A stretch of DNA of 7,225 bases from Spirochaetales bacterium (GTDB lineage Bacteria; Spirochaetota; Spirochaetia; ARS1246), in contig JABGPX010000623.1 in assembly GCA_018644745.1 (NCBI GenBank), positions 1 through 7,225 of the forward strand, in the 5' to 3' direction. A model generated the notes under the pieces. That model saw nothing but the letters and a program-made list of their open reading frames with translations. It was not told the origin of the DNA and ran no database searches. Below, piece after piece: positions 1 to 7,032 of the stretch (its first letter is position 1; every line of letters begins with the position of its first letter). The translations under genes were made by a program, and so were the position numbers.

Positions 1-534
1 GCGCTCCAAAGAATAGAAAGCTCGCTGAGTTTTGCCGGTTTTCTCAGGCTCTTTGGTTTCGACTCCCGAAACGCGCGCAAGTGTGCCATTGACCGTGGCG
101 TCTATCAAAAAGCGTGCTTCTACAGCATAGAGCCCCGGCTTCCCCGCAAAAACTGCGCCGTAGAGCCTGCCCTCATGCGTCAATGCCGCCGCAACAGGGG
201 AATTATACAAGATCCGTACGCCGGCTTCACAGAGTTTATCTTCGATTTCCATCGGTGCGCCGTAACTGCTGCCATAAAGGCGATCGCCCGCGCGGTAAAC
301 CGGCTCATCTATGGAATTTCCCAACAATCCTCTAAAGGATTCCTTTTCTGATACAGGTAGCCAGGGATTAAGGATGCAGACGCCTTCATAAAATGGGTGA
401 AGTCGTTCCATGGCAAGAGTTGTGAGATAGCCTGTTTCCGCAGCTTCCAGCGCCATGTTGCAGGCGAAAAGAGTACTACCGCATACGAGAACATCGCAGG
501 TATCCATGAAGGTGATTGTTGTCTTTTTAACCAT
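1..534 (-). CDS. FAD-dependent oxidoreductase, N-terminal part (cut by window edge)
   Basis: The first 178 codons are present and the frame stays open to base 1, so the C-terminal part lies outside the window. Residues 14-44 (DVLVCG...LAMER) read as a Rossmann beta-alpha-beta unit, with the acidic residue that normally binds the ribose at E43. Residues 141-157 (RFLIDATVNGTLARVSG) match the 'DATG-x-x-x-x-A-x-x-x-G' strand typical of the FAD_oxidored / HdrA-like flavoprotein group. The nucleotide loop is unusual: GSTLFA replaces GxGxxG, with alanine at the last glycine. Four cysteines (13, 18, 25, 53) fall in the first 53 residues. I chose ATG 534; a second in-frame ATG at 507 has no ribosome site, and the site for 534 is itself weak. 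The gene lies just downstream of a terminator that ends the transporter unit. A role in oxidising or rearranging the imported solute is inference. The substrate cannot be read from the sequence. Confidence 0.72.
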   Translation of the reverse strand, partial: MVKKTTITFMDTCDVLVCGSTLFACNMALEAAETGYLTTLAMERLHPFYEGVCILNPWLPVSEKESFRGLLGNSIDEPVYRAGDRLYGSSYGAPMEIEDKLCEAGVRILYNSPVAAALTHEGRLYGAVFAGKPGLYAVEARFLIDATVNGTLARVSGVETKEPEKTGKTQRAFYSLER

Positions 535-560
535 ACTAAAAGCTCGCTTCTATTTAAGAT

Positions 561-589
561 AAAAACGGGATAAGGTTTCCCTTATCCCG
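561..589 (-). terminator. Rho-independent terminator after the binding-protein gene
   Basis: Read on the minus strand, a perfect 10-bp stem (CGGGATAAGG / CCTTATCCCG) closes a GAAA tetraloop and is followed at once by TTTTTATCTT. It begins 20 bases after the TGA of the binding-protein gene. The plus strand has no T-run after the stem, so it acts only for minus-strand transcription. The oxidoreductase ATG lies 26 bases past the T-tract. Confidence 0.93.
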
Positions 590-609
590 CTGTGTTGGAA
601 GGAGCGCGG

Positions 610-2094
610 TCAACGGGAGCTGTACCAGTCGTTCAGCGCTTGGGTTAACTCGTCGCCGCCCCGGCGTTTCCACTCGGCTACAAAGTTATCGAAATCGGAT
701 AATGCACCTTCATCGATGACCATTCTCATCATGTTCTCCACGGCAAAAGCCTGAAGAGGCTGTCCATATTCCGTGATCTCCGGAAGAATCGGCGTGAGTC
801 GGTAGATATCGCCATACGCATATTCCAAGAACTCTTGCAACATATCATATTGAGATCCCATCTGAGCTTCTTTGTGAGCACGGGCATGGAAAATCGGAAA
901 GTATATTTCGGTAGCATTGGCCGGGTAGAACCAGCGCCCCTTATTCAAGTCATTGAACGCGGGAAAAATCGGCCAGTATTTTCCGTCACGAAGCTCGTGG
1001 TGAACTCCTTCCTCGCCAAGAATGATATCCTTGTAATACGCGGGATTCATAAAGTCGTTGGCAAATTTCACTACCTCCTCAGCTTTTCGAGACGATTTGG
1101 GAACGATGTAGAAGTTTTTAAGACCGTCCCCTCTTTCCATTCTTCGGTTCCCCTCGGAATCTAATAATGGCGGCAAATATTCCATCTTTGCATCGGGATT
1201 GGCTTTGCGAAGGGTCACAGGTCCGGCAGTCCACCACACCGAGCCATATGCTGCTCCGACAACTCCACTCCCGACTTTCGTCTCAAGCGTTTGCCGGTTG
1301 TTCGCCGGAAAATCGATATCGAGCAACTGGTTGGCGTAGAGATCGTTCATGTAAGTTAGGTACTCTTTCGTACCGGGCAGCTCAACGCTGTTGACGATCT
1401 TACCGTCCTTGACGATCCACCTGACGGGGCTACGGCCGATGCCAAACGCTTGAGCAACGCCGTTAAAGTTCATATCAGACGTATTGGCGCCGGGTATCGT
1501 CAGCGGTATGACCTTGTCACTCGCAATACCGTCCGGGTTCTCGTTTTTGAACAACATTAACACTTCTCGCAATTCCGTAGGATTTTCCGGATAATCCAGA
1601 CCTAGTTTCTCGAGCCAATCAACCCGGATAGTTGTGCCCCAATCTATGAGCCTGTTGGAATCAGTTGGAATGGCGTAAATTCTGCCGTCGTTGGATACCA
1701 TGTCCCAAATTTCTTGAGGTAAATACTTCAGTAGGTACTCACCGTGCTCTTGTATTTCCTCCGTCAAATCGTGTATTGCTTCGTTTTCAACAAAACTCGC
1801 CAATAGATTGCGATTCGCCATCCTTATCATGTCGTACTCTTGTCCGGAACTGACGATGAGATTAACCTTGTCATCCTCATTTCCCATTTCCGGAATAATG
1901 TCATATCCGATGAGCTCTTTGATTCTCAGCCTTGTATAGTCGGTTTCCGGATCGAATTTGTCGGTGCCGGCCAACATTTTTATTTTGACAATTTCATCGC
2001 CGGTTTGGCTCGATTCACCTTGACCGCCGGCAGCGAATACGGACATTGCCCCACATAATAGAAATACCAGTACGATCGTTGCTCTGTTTAACAT
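610..2094 (-). CDS. Extracellular (family 1 type) solute-binding protein of a carbohydrate ABC transporter
   Basis: This 494-residue protein has the usual length for the LplA/YtcQ-type binding proteins that pair with LplB/LplC permeases. It captures a solute in the periplasm and delivers it to the two permeases encoded just upstream. Residues 1-22 form a signal peptide: hydrophobic core ATIVLVFLLCGAMSVFA, with probable signal peptidase I cleavage near VFA/AGG. The only early cysteine (C14) lacks a lipobox, since leucine stands at -1, so a soluble periplasmic protein is more likely than a lipoprotein. The mature N-terminus AGGQGESS is of spirochaete style. The region around 285-350 (SVWWTAGP, then KNFYIVPKSSRKAEEVVKFANDF) resembles the family's C-lobe. 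The ligand is unknown; aromatic residues such as W152, W287, W288 and W388 would suit sugar stacking (inference). ATG 2094 is set by a strong ribosome site. It is the last gene before the terminator. Confidence 0.93.
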   Translation of the reverse strand: MLNRATIVLVFLLCGAMSVFAAGGQGESSQTGDEIVKIKMLAGTDKFDPETDYTRLRIKELIGYDIIPEMGNEDDKVNLIVSSGQEYDMIRMANRNLLASFVENEAIHDLTEEIQEHGEYLLKYLPQEIWDMVSNDGRIYAIPTDSNRLIDWGTTIRVDWLEKLGLDYPENPTELREVLMLFKNENPDGIASDKVIPLTIPGANTSDMNFNGVAQAFGIGRSPVRWIVKDGKIVNSVELPGTKEYLTYMNDLYANQLLDIDFPANNRQTLETKVGSGVVGAAYGSVWWTAGPVTLRKANPDAKMEYLPPLLDSEGNRRMERGDGLKNFYIVPKSSRKAEEVVKFANDFMNPAYYKDIILGEEGVHHELRDGKYWPIFPAFNDLNKGRWFYPANATEIYFPIFHARAHKEAQMGSQYDMLQEFLEYAYGDIYRLTPILPEITEYGQPLQAFAVENMMRMVIDEGALSDFDNFVAEWKRRGGDELTQALNDWYSSR

Positions 2095-2100
2095 ACAAAT

Positions 2101-2108
2101 TACTCCTT
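2101..2108 (-). promoter_or_regulatory. Strong ribosome binding site of the binding-protein gene
   Basis: AAGGAGTA lies with AAGGAG 8 bases before ATG 2094, an ideal spacing. It sits in a 78-base gap after the permease stop. The gap also holds two further purine-rich runs but no hairpin or convincing promoter, so the binding protein is probably co-transcribed with the permeases. Confidence 0.8.
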
Positions 2109-2172
2109 GTTTATTATTTCTATCTTTTCCTTCTCTAAGTCATGTGTCTTACCTATACGCCCTCCTTCTGAA

Positions 2173-3066
2173 TTATCCCTTCACAGATCCGAGTACGATG
2201 CCTTTTACAAAGTACCGCTGCAAAAACGGGTAAAGACAAATAATCGGTAGCATACACACCGTAAGCGTTGCGTTTATCACGGACTGCGCATCGACTCTCG
2301 TTACATTCTCCGCATCTAATGCAAAGTCTCCCGCGGGATCCATCGCTTCAAAAATTACGGATCGTAGATACACCTGTACCGGCATAAGTCGCTGGCTATT
2401 CAGATAGAGACGTGCTTGGAAATAATTGTTCCAATACAAGACGGCGTAGAATAGCGTAACAGTCGCTAATACGGGTTTTGACATCGGCAGAATGATCCGC
2501 ACTAAAATCGTGTAGTAGGATGCCCCATCGATCTTGGCAGATTCTTCAAGGGATTCCGGAAGCGTCTCAAAATAGTTTTTTATTATGAGCATGAAGAAAA
2601 CATTGACGGCGCCGGTAAAAACGATGGCCCAATGAGTGTTTATTAGACCGAGATTGCGGACGACCAGGTACATAGGGATTATGCCGACGTCGAATAGCAT
2701 GGCAAACACAAAAAGGAGAATGCCTACTTTTCGAAATGGGAACCGAGGTTTGGAAAGCGGGTATCCGGCAGAGATCGAGAATATAAGACCCACAATCGTC
2801 CCGCCGACAGTAATCAATACGGAGTTTTTTAGAGCACGGTAGAACACCGACGACGTAAGTACATGTATATACGCATACGCCGTGATATCCCGGGGAACAA
2901 ATGTAACAGTACCGCCTACTACTGCTTCGCGCCCGCTCAAAGAAATTGCAATTACATTTAGAAGTGGCAAAATAATTATCAACGCAAACAGTATCATCGT
3001 CGCGTAAGCGAATCCTTTAAACGCCTTATCGGCGGGTGACAGCTTCAATTTCTTGTAACGACTCAC
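2173..3066 (-). CDS. Carbohydrate ABC transporter permease, LplC/YtcP family
   Basis: This inner-membrane subunit forms half of the translocation channel. It has about 297 residues, normal for the family, with six predicted membrane segments. The first is YATMILFALIIILPLLNVIA near residues 21-40. The cytoplasmic EAA loop that docks to the ATPase is clear at about 174-194 (EESAKIDGASYYTILVRIILP, including the invariant DGA and the later P). The long periplasmic insert before the last segment (about 238-262) and the C-terminus RYFVKGIVLGSVKG are typical of LplC/YtcP proteins, which take oligosaccharides or modified sugars. There are tandem GTG codons at 3069 and 3066. I chose 3066 because AAGGAG then lies 6 bases away (3 bases for 3069) and its GTGA overlaps the TGA of the upstream permease by 4 bases, a classic coupled arrangement. 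Confidence 0.93.
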   Translation of the reverse strand: MSRYKKLKLSPADKAFKGFAYATMILFALIIILPLLNVIAISLSGREAVVGGTVTFVPRDITAYAYIHVLTSSVFYRALKNSVLITVGGTIVGLIFSISAGYPLSKPRFPFRKVGILLFVFAMLFDVGIIPMYLVVRNLGLINTHWAIVFTGAVNVFFMLIIKNYFETLPESLEESAKIDGASYYTILVRIILPMSKPVLATVTLFYAVLYWNNYFQARLYLNSQRLMPVQVYLRSVIFEAMDPAGDFALDAENVTRVDAQSVINATLTVCMLPIICLYPFLQRYFVKGIVLGSVKG

Positions 3067-3968
3067 CACAGACTCCTTCCTAAATATTTCCTAGTCAACG
3101 AGTTCGTAGTAATAACCAGAATAAAGCCGATAATACTGTTGAATACCCCAATCGCCGTGGAATACGAATACTCGAGTTGTCCGATACCATACCGATAGAC
3201 GTAGGTGTTGATGATGTCCGCCGTTTCGTAAACCGCCGGATTATACATGACAAACACTTGTTCGAAGGAACGCTTGAGGATACTGCCAAGGGAGAGTAAC
3301 GCCACCAAAACGATGGTGCTCGTGATGGAAGGTATGGTTATATACCGCACCCGCGCAATCCGCGACGCACCGTCAATTACTGCAGCCTCGTAAAGTTGCG
3401 GATCGATGCCGGCAATGGACGCCAGAAAAATGATCGATCCCCAGCCGATTTCCTTCCACATCGCCGAAAAAATGACAACCCACCGGAAGGCGTATTTATC
3501 GACCATAAAGCCGATGGGTTTGGCGCCTAGGGCTCGTATCACTCTGTTTACTATTCCCACGTTCACCGAGAGAAGACTCACGGCCAAACCGGCTACGATT
3601 ACCCATGAGAGAAAATGCGGTAAGTAAATAGTTGTCTGGATAATCCTCTTTAGGCGAATAGACGTCATTTCGTTGAGCAAAATTGCCACGATAAGCGGAA
3701 GCGGAACATAGAACAGCGTTTTAATGCCATTTATATAGATGGTATTCCCCACGATTCGGGCAAAATCCGAATTTGTGAACGCTCTTTTAAACTGATCAAA
3801 TCCCACAAATGGGCTGTTGCGAATGCCTTTGAAGATGTTGAAATCCTGGAAGGCGATAATCAGGCCGTTGTAGGGTATATAGCGGAACAACAATAGTAAC
3901 ACCAGCGATGGCACCATGATGATAATCAACTGCCTGTAATCGTTCCGACGGTATTTCTTGATCTTCAC
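3063..3968 (-). CDS. Carbohydrate ABC transporter permease, LplB/YteP family
   Basis: This is the partner inner-membrane subunit of the transporter, about 301 residues with six predicted membrane segments. The N-terminus shows the family pattern of a basic tail followed by LIIIMVPSLVLLLLFRYIPYNGLIIAFQDF. The EAA docking loop is at about 193-213 (YEAAVIDGASRIARVRYITIP). The stretch FEQVFVMYNPAVYETADII followed by TYVYRYGI (about 235-262) is highly characteristic of the LplB/YteP group. An in-frame ATG exists at 3989 (308 residues) but has no ribosome site before it. AAGGAG instead lies 9 bases before the in-frame GTG at 3968, giving the start VKIKKYRRNDYRQ, so I prefer 3968. The stop overlaps the next permease's start by 4 bases. 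A 94-base gap separates it from the kinase gene. Confidence 0.92.
   Translation of the reverse strand: MKIKKYRRNDYRQLIIIMVPSLVLLLLFRYIPYNGLIIAFQDFNIFKGIRNSPFVGFDQFKRAFTNSDFARIVGNTIYINGIKTLFYVPLPLIVAILLNEMTSIRLKRIIQTTIYLPHFLSWVIVAGLAVSLLSVNVGIVNRVIRALGAKPIGFMVDKYAFRWVVIFSAMWKEIGWGSIIFLASIAGIDPQLYEAAVIDGASRIARVRYITIPSITSTIVLVALLSLGSILKRSFEQVFVMYNPAVYETADIINTYVYRYGIGQLEYSYSTAIGVFNSIIGFILVITTNSLTRKYLGRSLW
3073..3080 (-). promoter_or_regulatory. Ribosome binding site deciding the GTG start of the LplC-type permease
   Basis: GGAAGGAG lies inside the last codons of the upstream permease, 6 bases before GTG 3066 and only 3 before GTG 3069. The spacing favours 3066. Confidence 0.7.
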
Positions 3969-3977
3969 AGACTCGAG

Positions 3978-3983
3978 CTCCTT
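3978..3983 (-). promoter_or_regulatory. Ribosome binding site placing the LplB-type permease start at GTG 3968
   Basis: AAGGAG lies 9 bases before GTG 3968. It falls inside the reading frame that would begin at ATG 3989 (encoding the residues KE), which argues against that upstream start. Confidence 0.65.
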
Positions 3984-3992
3984 TTGCATGCA

Positions 3993-4008
3993 AGTATGTA
4001 TCAGTATG
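3993..4008 (-). promoter_or_regulatory. Direct repeat CATACT x2 with 10-bp period, possible operator
   Basis: Read on the minus strand, CATACTGATA is followed directly by CATACTTGCA, so a 6-base unit recurs exactly one helical turn later. It sits in the 94-base gap between the kinase stop and the permease start. AraC-type DNA-binding domains contact two major grooves about one turn apart, so it could be a half-site pair for the regulator encoded upstream. This is inference from spacing only. I could not assign a convincing -10/-35 pair in the gap. Confidence 0.3.
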
Positions 4009-4062
4009 ATGTGGAGCGGAAGTCAGAATATTCACGGAATTTAGCACTATTTTTATATTTCG

Positions 4063-5820
4063 TTAGGTATCTGACATCGGAAACTGCAGTGTTATAGTAG
4101 CGCCATGGTCTATCTTGCCGAAAACGCTGATACCGTATTGCTCTCCAAAAGCTGCCTGTAATCGCCTATGAACGTTCCTCAGACCAAGAGATTCCGATAG
4201 ATATGAGTCTCTGTTATTCAAAGAATCGGTAATCTCTGACAGTTTCTCCGCGCCAATACCCTTCCCGTTATCGCGTACGGTAAGTATGAGAACATCAGTA
4301 TCGTTTTTTCCTTCTATATTGATTAGAAGCACATCGCGTTCATTCCTCATCCCGTGACGTATAGCATTCTCTACAATAGGCTGGAGAGCAAACGGTATCG
4401 TCTTGCAGTGAAGCAAGTGTACCGGTATGTCGAGGCAAAGCTCTATCAAATCCTCATACTTAATCTTTTGGATGTTGTAATAGGCGCGAAGGTGCTCTAA
4501 CTCCGTTAGCAATGTTACACTGCTCTTGTGGCTTAGGCTGAACCGTAGGTAGTCCGAGAGTTGTTCTACCGAGTACGCAATATCCTGTGCATTGTGTCGG
4601 TCCGCCATCCAATGAATGGTATCAAGAGTATTGTAGAGAAAGTGAGGATCGAATTGGAATTGCAGGAGATGAAGTCGAGTTTCGTACACATCCTCAATTA
4701 GCTTTTTAATGCGTGTTGCCATCGCATTGAATGTCCGTTTTAATTCACTGATTTCGTCGTCGAATACAATTTTCAATGTTTCTTGAAAATTATTGTGTTC
4801 GATCGTATCCATCTCTTTTATAACTCTGTTAATACGATGAACGAGGTTGCGGGTGGTGAAAACGATAACAAGGTAAACAAGACCTAGCACCACCATTGCG
4901 AGTAGAACGCTTTTCAGTGCCAGAGAGAAACCGGTTTGCCTTATGCTAGTCAGGTCAACCTCCGCAACTGTGAAGTAATTTCTGCGTGGATCGGGTTGAG
5001 CCAGGTAGAGCCGATTGCCGAGGACTTTCATAGTATCCGTATCTTCGGTATTTTCAATCTCATCTATGTACCGGTAAAATTCATCGGATTGCTTCTCCTT
5101 ATGATCGGTGTACAGCACGTTACCATCCCGATTCACAATCGAGAACCATAACCTGGCGGGGCCGATACTGGAAACTGTAAACAGATCCCGGAAATTGCGA
5201 GTTCGAATGTCATAGGCAAGCTTGCCCAGCGTCGAAGGAGATGGCCGGCCAGATCGCACGAGCTTTACACAAGAAATGATGTGTTCCGCGCTTCCGTCGA
5301 AGTCTTGTATGTAGCTGTACGTCCACACGGGTTTCGGATCGTCGGATGCAAAACCACTCAGCTCGGGGGGCATATTGTCGATCGGGAAGAGATGCATTTT
5401 GTCGGTGAATATACCGTCGGACTGCAGCAGATAATAGCGAATTCTACGGACGTTCTCGTCAGCAAGCTCAAAGGAAATCAACGCGTCCTTAAGCGTCCTG
5501 TATCGATCGTACCGCATCAACGGCGTTACCACATCCGGTGGTTTTTTGATTCCCTGATGAGCCACCATATTAGCTATAGTGGTTACGCTGATTTCCGCAT
5601 TCGACAGTATGCGGCTAAATTGGAGCGATGCGTTCTCCAATTGGACACTCACGATAGCGATTGCCTGATCGCGGGCCGTTCTATACGTATCGTTATACGA
5701 CCAAAATGATTGAAACAGAAAACCTATTATCAATATGATTCCGGTCGGTATTAGTATTTTTCTATATACGCCGAGCCTTCTATAGGTTCGAGCGATAGTG
5801 TGATGGAGTGCACCCTTCAT
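4063..5820 (-). CDS. Sensor histidine kinase, YesM-like (HAMP + His_kinase + HATPase)
   Basis: This is a membrane sensor kinase that would phosphorylate the regulator encoded just before it. Numbered from ATG 5820 (585 residues): first membrane segment about 22-40; a large extracytoplasmic sensor region about 41-298; second membrane segment about 300-322; a HAMP-like linker to about 375. The phosphoacceptor motif FDPHFLYNTLD has H393. The ATP-binding lobe has the N box IVENAIRHG (482-490), DNGKGIG (517-523) and SLGLRNVHRRL (544-554). The PHFLYN motif defines the LytS/YesM group, which commonly accompanies sugar ABC transporters in pair with AraC-type regulators. The start is uncertain: ATG 5820 overlaps the regulator by 41 bases, with only a close AAGAAG before it. 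An in-frame TTG at 5859 has GAGGA 8 bases upstream and would give 598 residues and an 80-base overlap. The ligand is unknown. Confidence 0.92.
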   Translation of the reverse strand: MKGALHHTIARTYRRLGVYRKILIPTGIILIIGFLFQSFWSYNDTYRTARDQAIAIVSVQLENASLQFSRILSNAEISVTTIANMVAHQGIKKPPDVVTPLMRYDRYRTLKDALISFELADENVRRIRYYLLQSDGIFTDKMHLFPIDNMPPELSGFASDDPKPVWTYSYIQDFDGSAEHIISCVKLVRSGRPSPSTLGKLAYDIRTRNFRDLFTVSSIGPARLWFSIVNRDGNVLYTDHKEKQSDEFYRYIDEIENTEDTDTMKVLGNRLYLAQPDPRRNYFTVAEVDLTSIRQTGFSLALKSVLLAMVVLGLVYLVIVFTTRNLVHRINRVIKEMDTIEHNNFQETLKIVFDDEISELKRTFNAMATRIKKLIEDVYETRLHLLQFQFDPHFLYNTLDTIHWMADRHNAQDIAYSVEQLSDYLRFSLSHKSSVTLLTELEHLRAYYNIQKIKYEDLIELCLDIPVHLLHCKTIPFALQPIVENAIRHGMRNERDVLLINIEGKNDTDVLILTVRDNGKGIGAEKLSEITDSLNNRDSYLSESLGLRNVHRRLQAAFGEQYGISVFGKIDHGATITLQFPMSDT

Positions 5821-6964
5821 ACTTCTTGAACACGCGGGCAAGATAATTCTCTGACGCAAAACCGGATTCCTCAGCGATATCCTGCAACGAAAGCGAGCTT
5901 TCCCGCATTAGCCGTTTTGCCTCCTCGATTCTCAGAATCGTCATGTATTGGTTAATCGTAATGCCGGTATGTTGCTTGAAAACGGTACAGAGATACGAAG
6001 GGTTGCGTTCCATATCAGATGCAATTGCTTCGATCCCCCGCGAATGATCAAAAAAAATCCTGCCGCAAATCTCTTTGATAGTTCGAATAATCTCATTTTC
6101 GGCATTCTCGGTCAGGTGCTCCTGGATTTCCAACTGGTTTCGAATTGCGTCTGTCTGCCGGTGGAGCAGACGAAGGTTTCGCTCAGGCTGATACCCCGGT
6201 GCACAAACAACCCGGACATCGAGGTCGGAAATCAGTATACCTATCCGGTCGGTGATCACCCGGATACAATCGCCGTCCGGATTTTCCGTTATCTGCAGGA
6301 GAAGAAATAATACTTCTGTTTTCCAGCGGAAAATATGAAAGAGCGTACTACCGCTTCCTGCAAAAGGATTCAGCCATTTTATTCTATTTACAGCCGACTC
6401 CAGTGCCGCCCCCTTTCCTACAAGTGCAACGGCCGTACTCGGAACATTAACGTCTATGTTCATGCAGTCAAGGCGAGATAGTATAGTATCCGTTGAGTTG
6501 CCAGATATTAGTAACTTGCGCAGAAGCGAATCTAGTAGCGTTTCCTCTTCGTCCGCAAATAGCTCCGAAATCGTATGTTGAACCGTGTCCTTATCAAGTG
6601 CCGCGCAGGCGTTTCGGATTGCAGTAAGCAACTCCGTTTTCCGTACCGGCTTGATAATGTAATCGACCGCATGTAAATGAATCGCTTTTTTGAAATACTC
6701 CGGCTCCTGATATCCGCTCATGATAATAATGCGCACCTCAGGTTTTTTCTCTAGTAGTAGCTCCGCTACCTCGAGTCCATTTTTACCCGGCATTCGTATA
6801 TCGGTTAACAGTATGTCCGGAGGCTTTTCGTCGATTTCTTCTATGGCTTTAGCACCATTTGCGGCGCTGCGTATGTTGAAAGAGCCTAACGACTTCCAAG
6901 GAACTTGATCAAGGAGCGAGTTTCGTATTTTGGGTTCGTCCTCTACGATTAATACATCATACAT
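5780..6964 (-). CDS. Response regulator with AraC-type DNA-binding domain, YesN-like
   Basis: This 394-residue cytoplasmic transcription regulator is the partner of the kinase. The receiver domain spans about 1-120: acidic pair E8/D9, phosphoacceptor D55 (in LLTDIRMPG), switch S83 (IIIMSGYQ) and K105 (DYIIKPV), all intact. A poorly conserved linker runs from about 125 to 290, as usual in YesN proteins. The AraC domain spans about 293-394, with two helix-turn-helix units: GIEAIASDMERNPSYLCTVFKQHTG, then LSLQDIAEESGFASENYLARVFKKYEGCTPSHYR. The second unit carries the typical family signature. ATG 6964 begins directly with the receiver strand YDVLIVEDE, so the start is secure although no Shine-Dalgarno precedes it. 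The gene comes first in the operon, so it likely activates the transporter genes downstream and perhaps itself (inference). Confidence 0.94.
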   Translation of the reverse strand: MYDVLIVEDEPKIRNSLLDQVPWKSLGSFNIRSAANGAKAIEEIDEKPPDILLTDIRMPGKNGLEVAELLLEKKPEVRIIIMSGYQEPEYFKKAIHLHAVDYIIKPVRKTELLTAIRNACAALDKDTVQHTISELFADEEETLLDSLLRKLLISGNSTDTILSRLDCMNIDVNVPSTAVALVGKGAALESAVNRIKWLNPFAGSGSTLFHIFRWKTEVLFLLLQITENPDGDCIRVITDRIGILISDLDVRVVCAPGYQPERNLRLLHRQTDAIRNQLEIQEHLTENAENEIIRTIKEICGRIFFDHSRGIEAIASDMERNPSYLCTVFKQHTGITINQYMTILRIEEAKRLMRESSLSLQDIAEESGFASENYLARVFKKYEGCTPSHYRSNL

Positions 6965-6977
6965 GGCTTTTTTTTGG

Positions 6978-6992
6978 TGACGTGGTACGTAA
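6978..6992 (-). promoter_or_regulatory. Imperfect inverted repeat over the predicted transcription start
   Basis: TTACGT-ACC-ACGTCA has arms that pair at five of six positions. It lies between the candidate -10 and the regulator start codon and could be an operator. ACGT is self-complementary, which lowers the significance. A related CCACGTAA occurs upstream at about 7033-7040. Confidence 0.22.
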
Positions 6993-7020
6993 GAGTATCA
7001 TCGATAAACCGCCAAGTCAA
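6992..7020 (-). promoter_or_regulatory. Candidate sigma-70 promoter of the regulator/kinase/transporter unit
   Basis: TTGACT (-35, five of six consensus bases) is followed after 17 bases by TACTCT (-10, weak, three of six). An alternative is GATACT with a 15-base spacer. Either start point would lie about 20 bases before ATG 6964. A weak -10 fits a promoter that needs an activator, but this is prediction by eye. Confidence 0.45.
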
Positions 7021-7032
7021 ATAAGTTATCTA

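Noticed and set aside
835..1164. 109-codon plus-strand frame opposite the binding-protein gene
   Set aside because: It is antisense to conserved C-lobe coding sequence, with no ribosome site.
2051..2055. Cysteine 14 of the binding protein as a lipoprotein attachment site
   Set aside because: The residues before it are FLL, without the small residue needed at -1. A standard AxA-like cleavage site follows a few residues later.
2158..2169. AGAAGGAGGGC on the minus strand after the second permease, looking like a second ribosome site
   Set aside because: No reading frame follows it at a usable distance: the nearest ATG is too far and is followed by one codon and a stop. It is probably just purine-rich spacer.
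5281..5709. 142-codon plus-strand frame opposite the kinase gene
   Set aside because: It lies wholly antisense to the sensor region of an intact kinase, has no ribosome site or recognisable motif, and is explained as a shadow frame.
5948..6310. 120-codon plus-strand frame opposite the regulator gene
   Set aside because: It is antisense to the well-supported regulator linker and AraC domain and shows no domain features.
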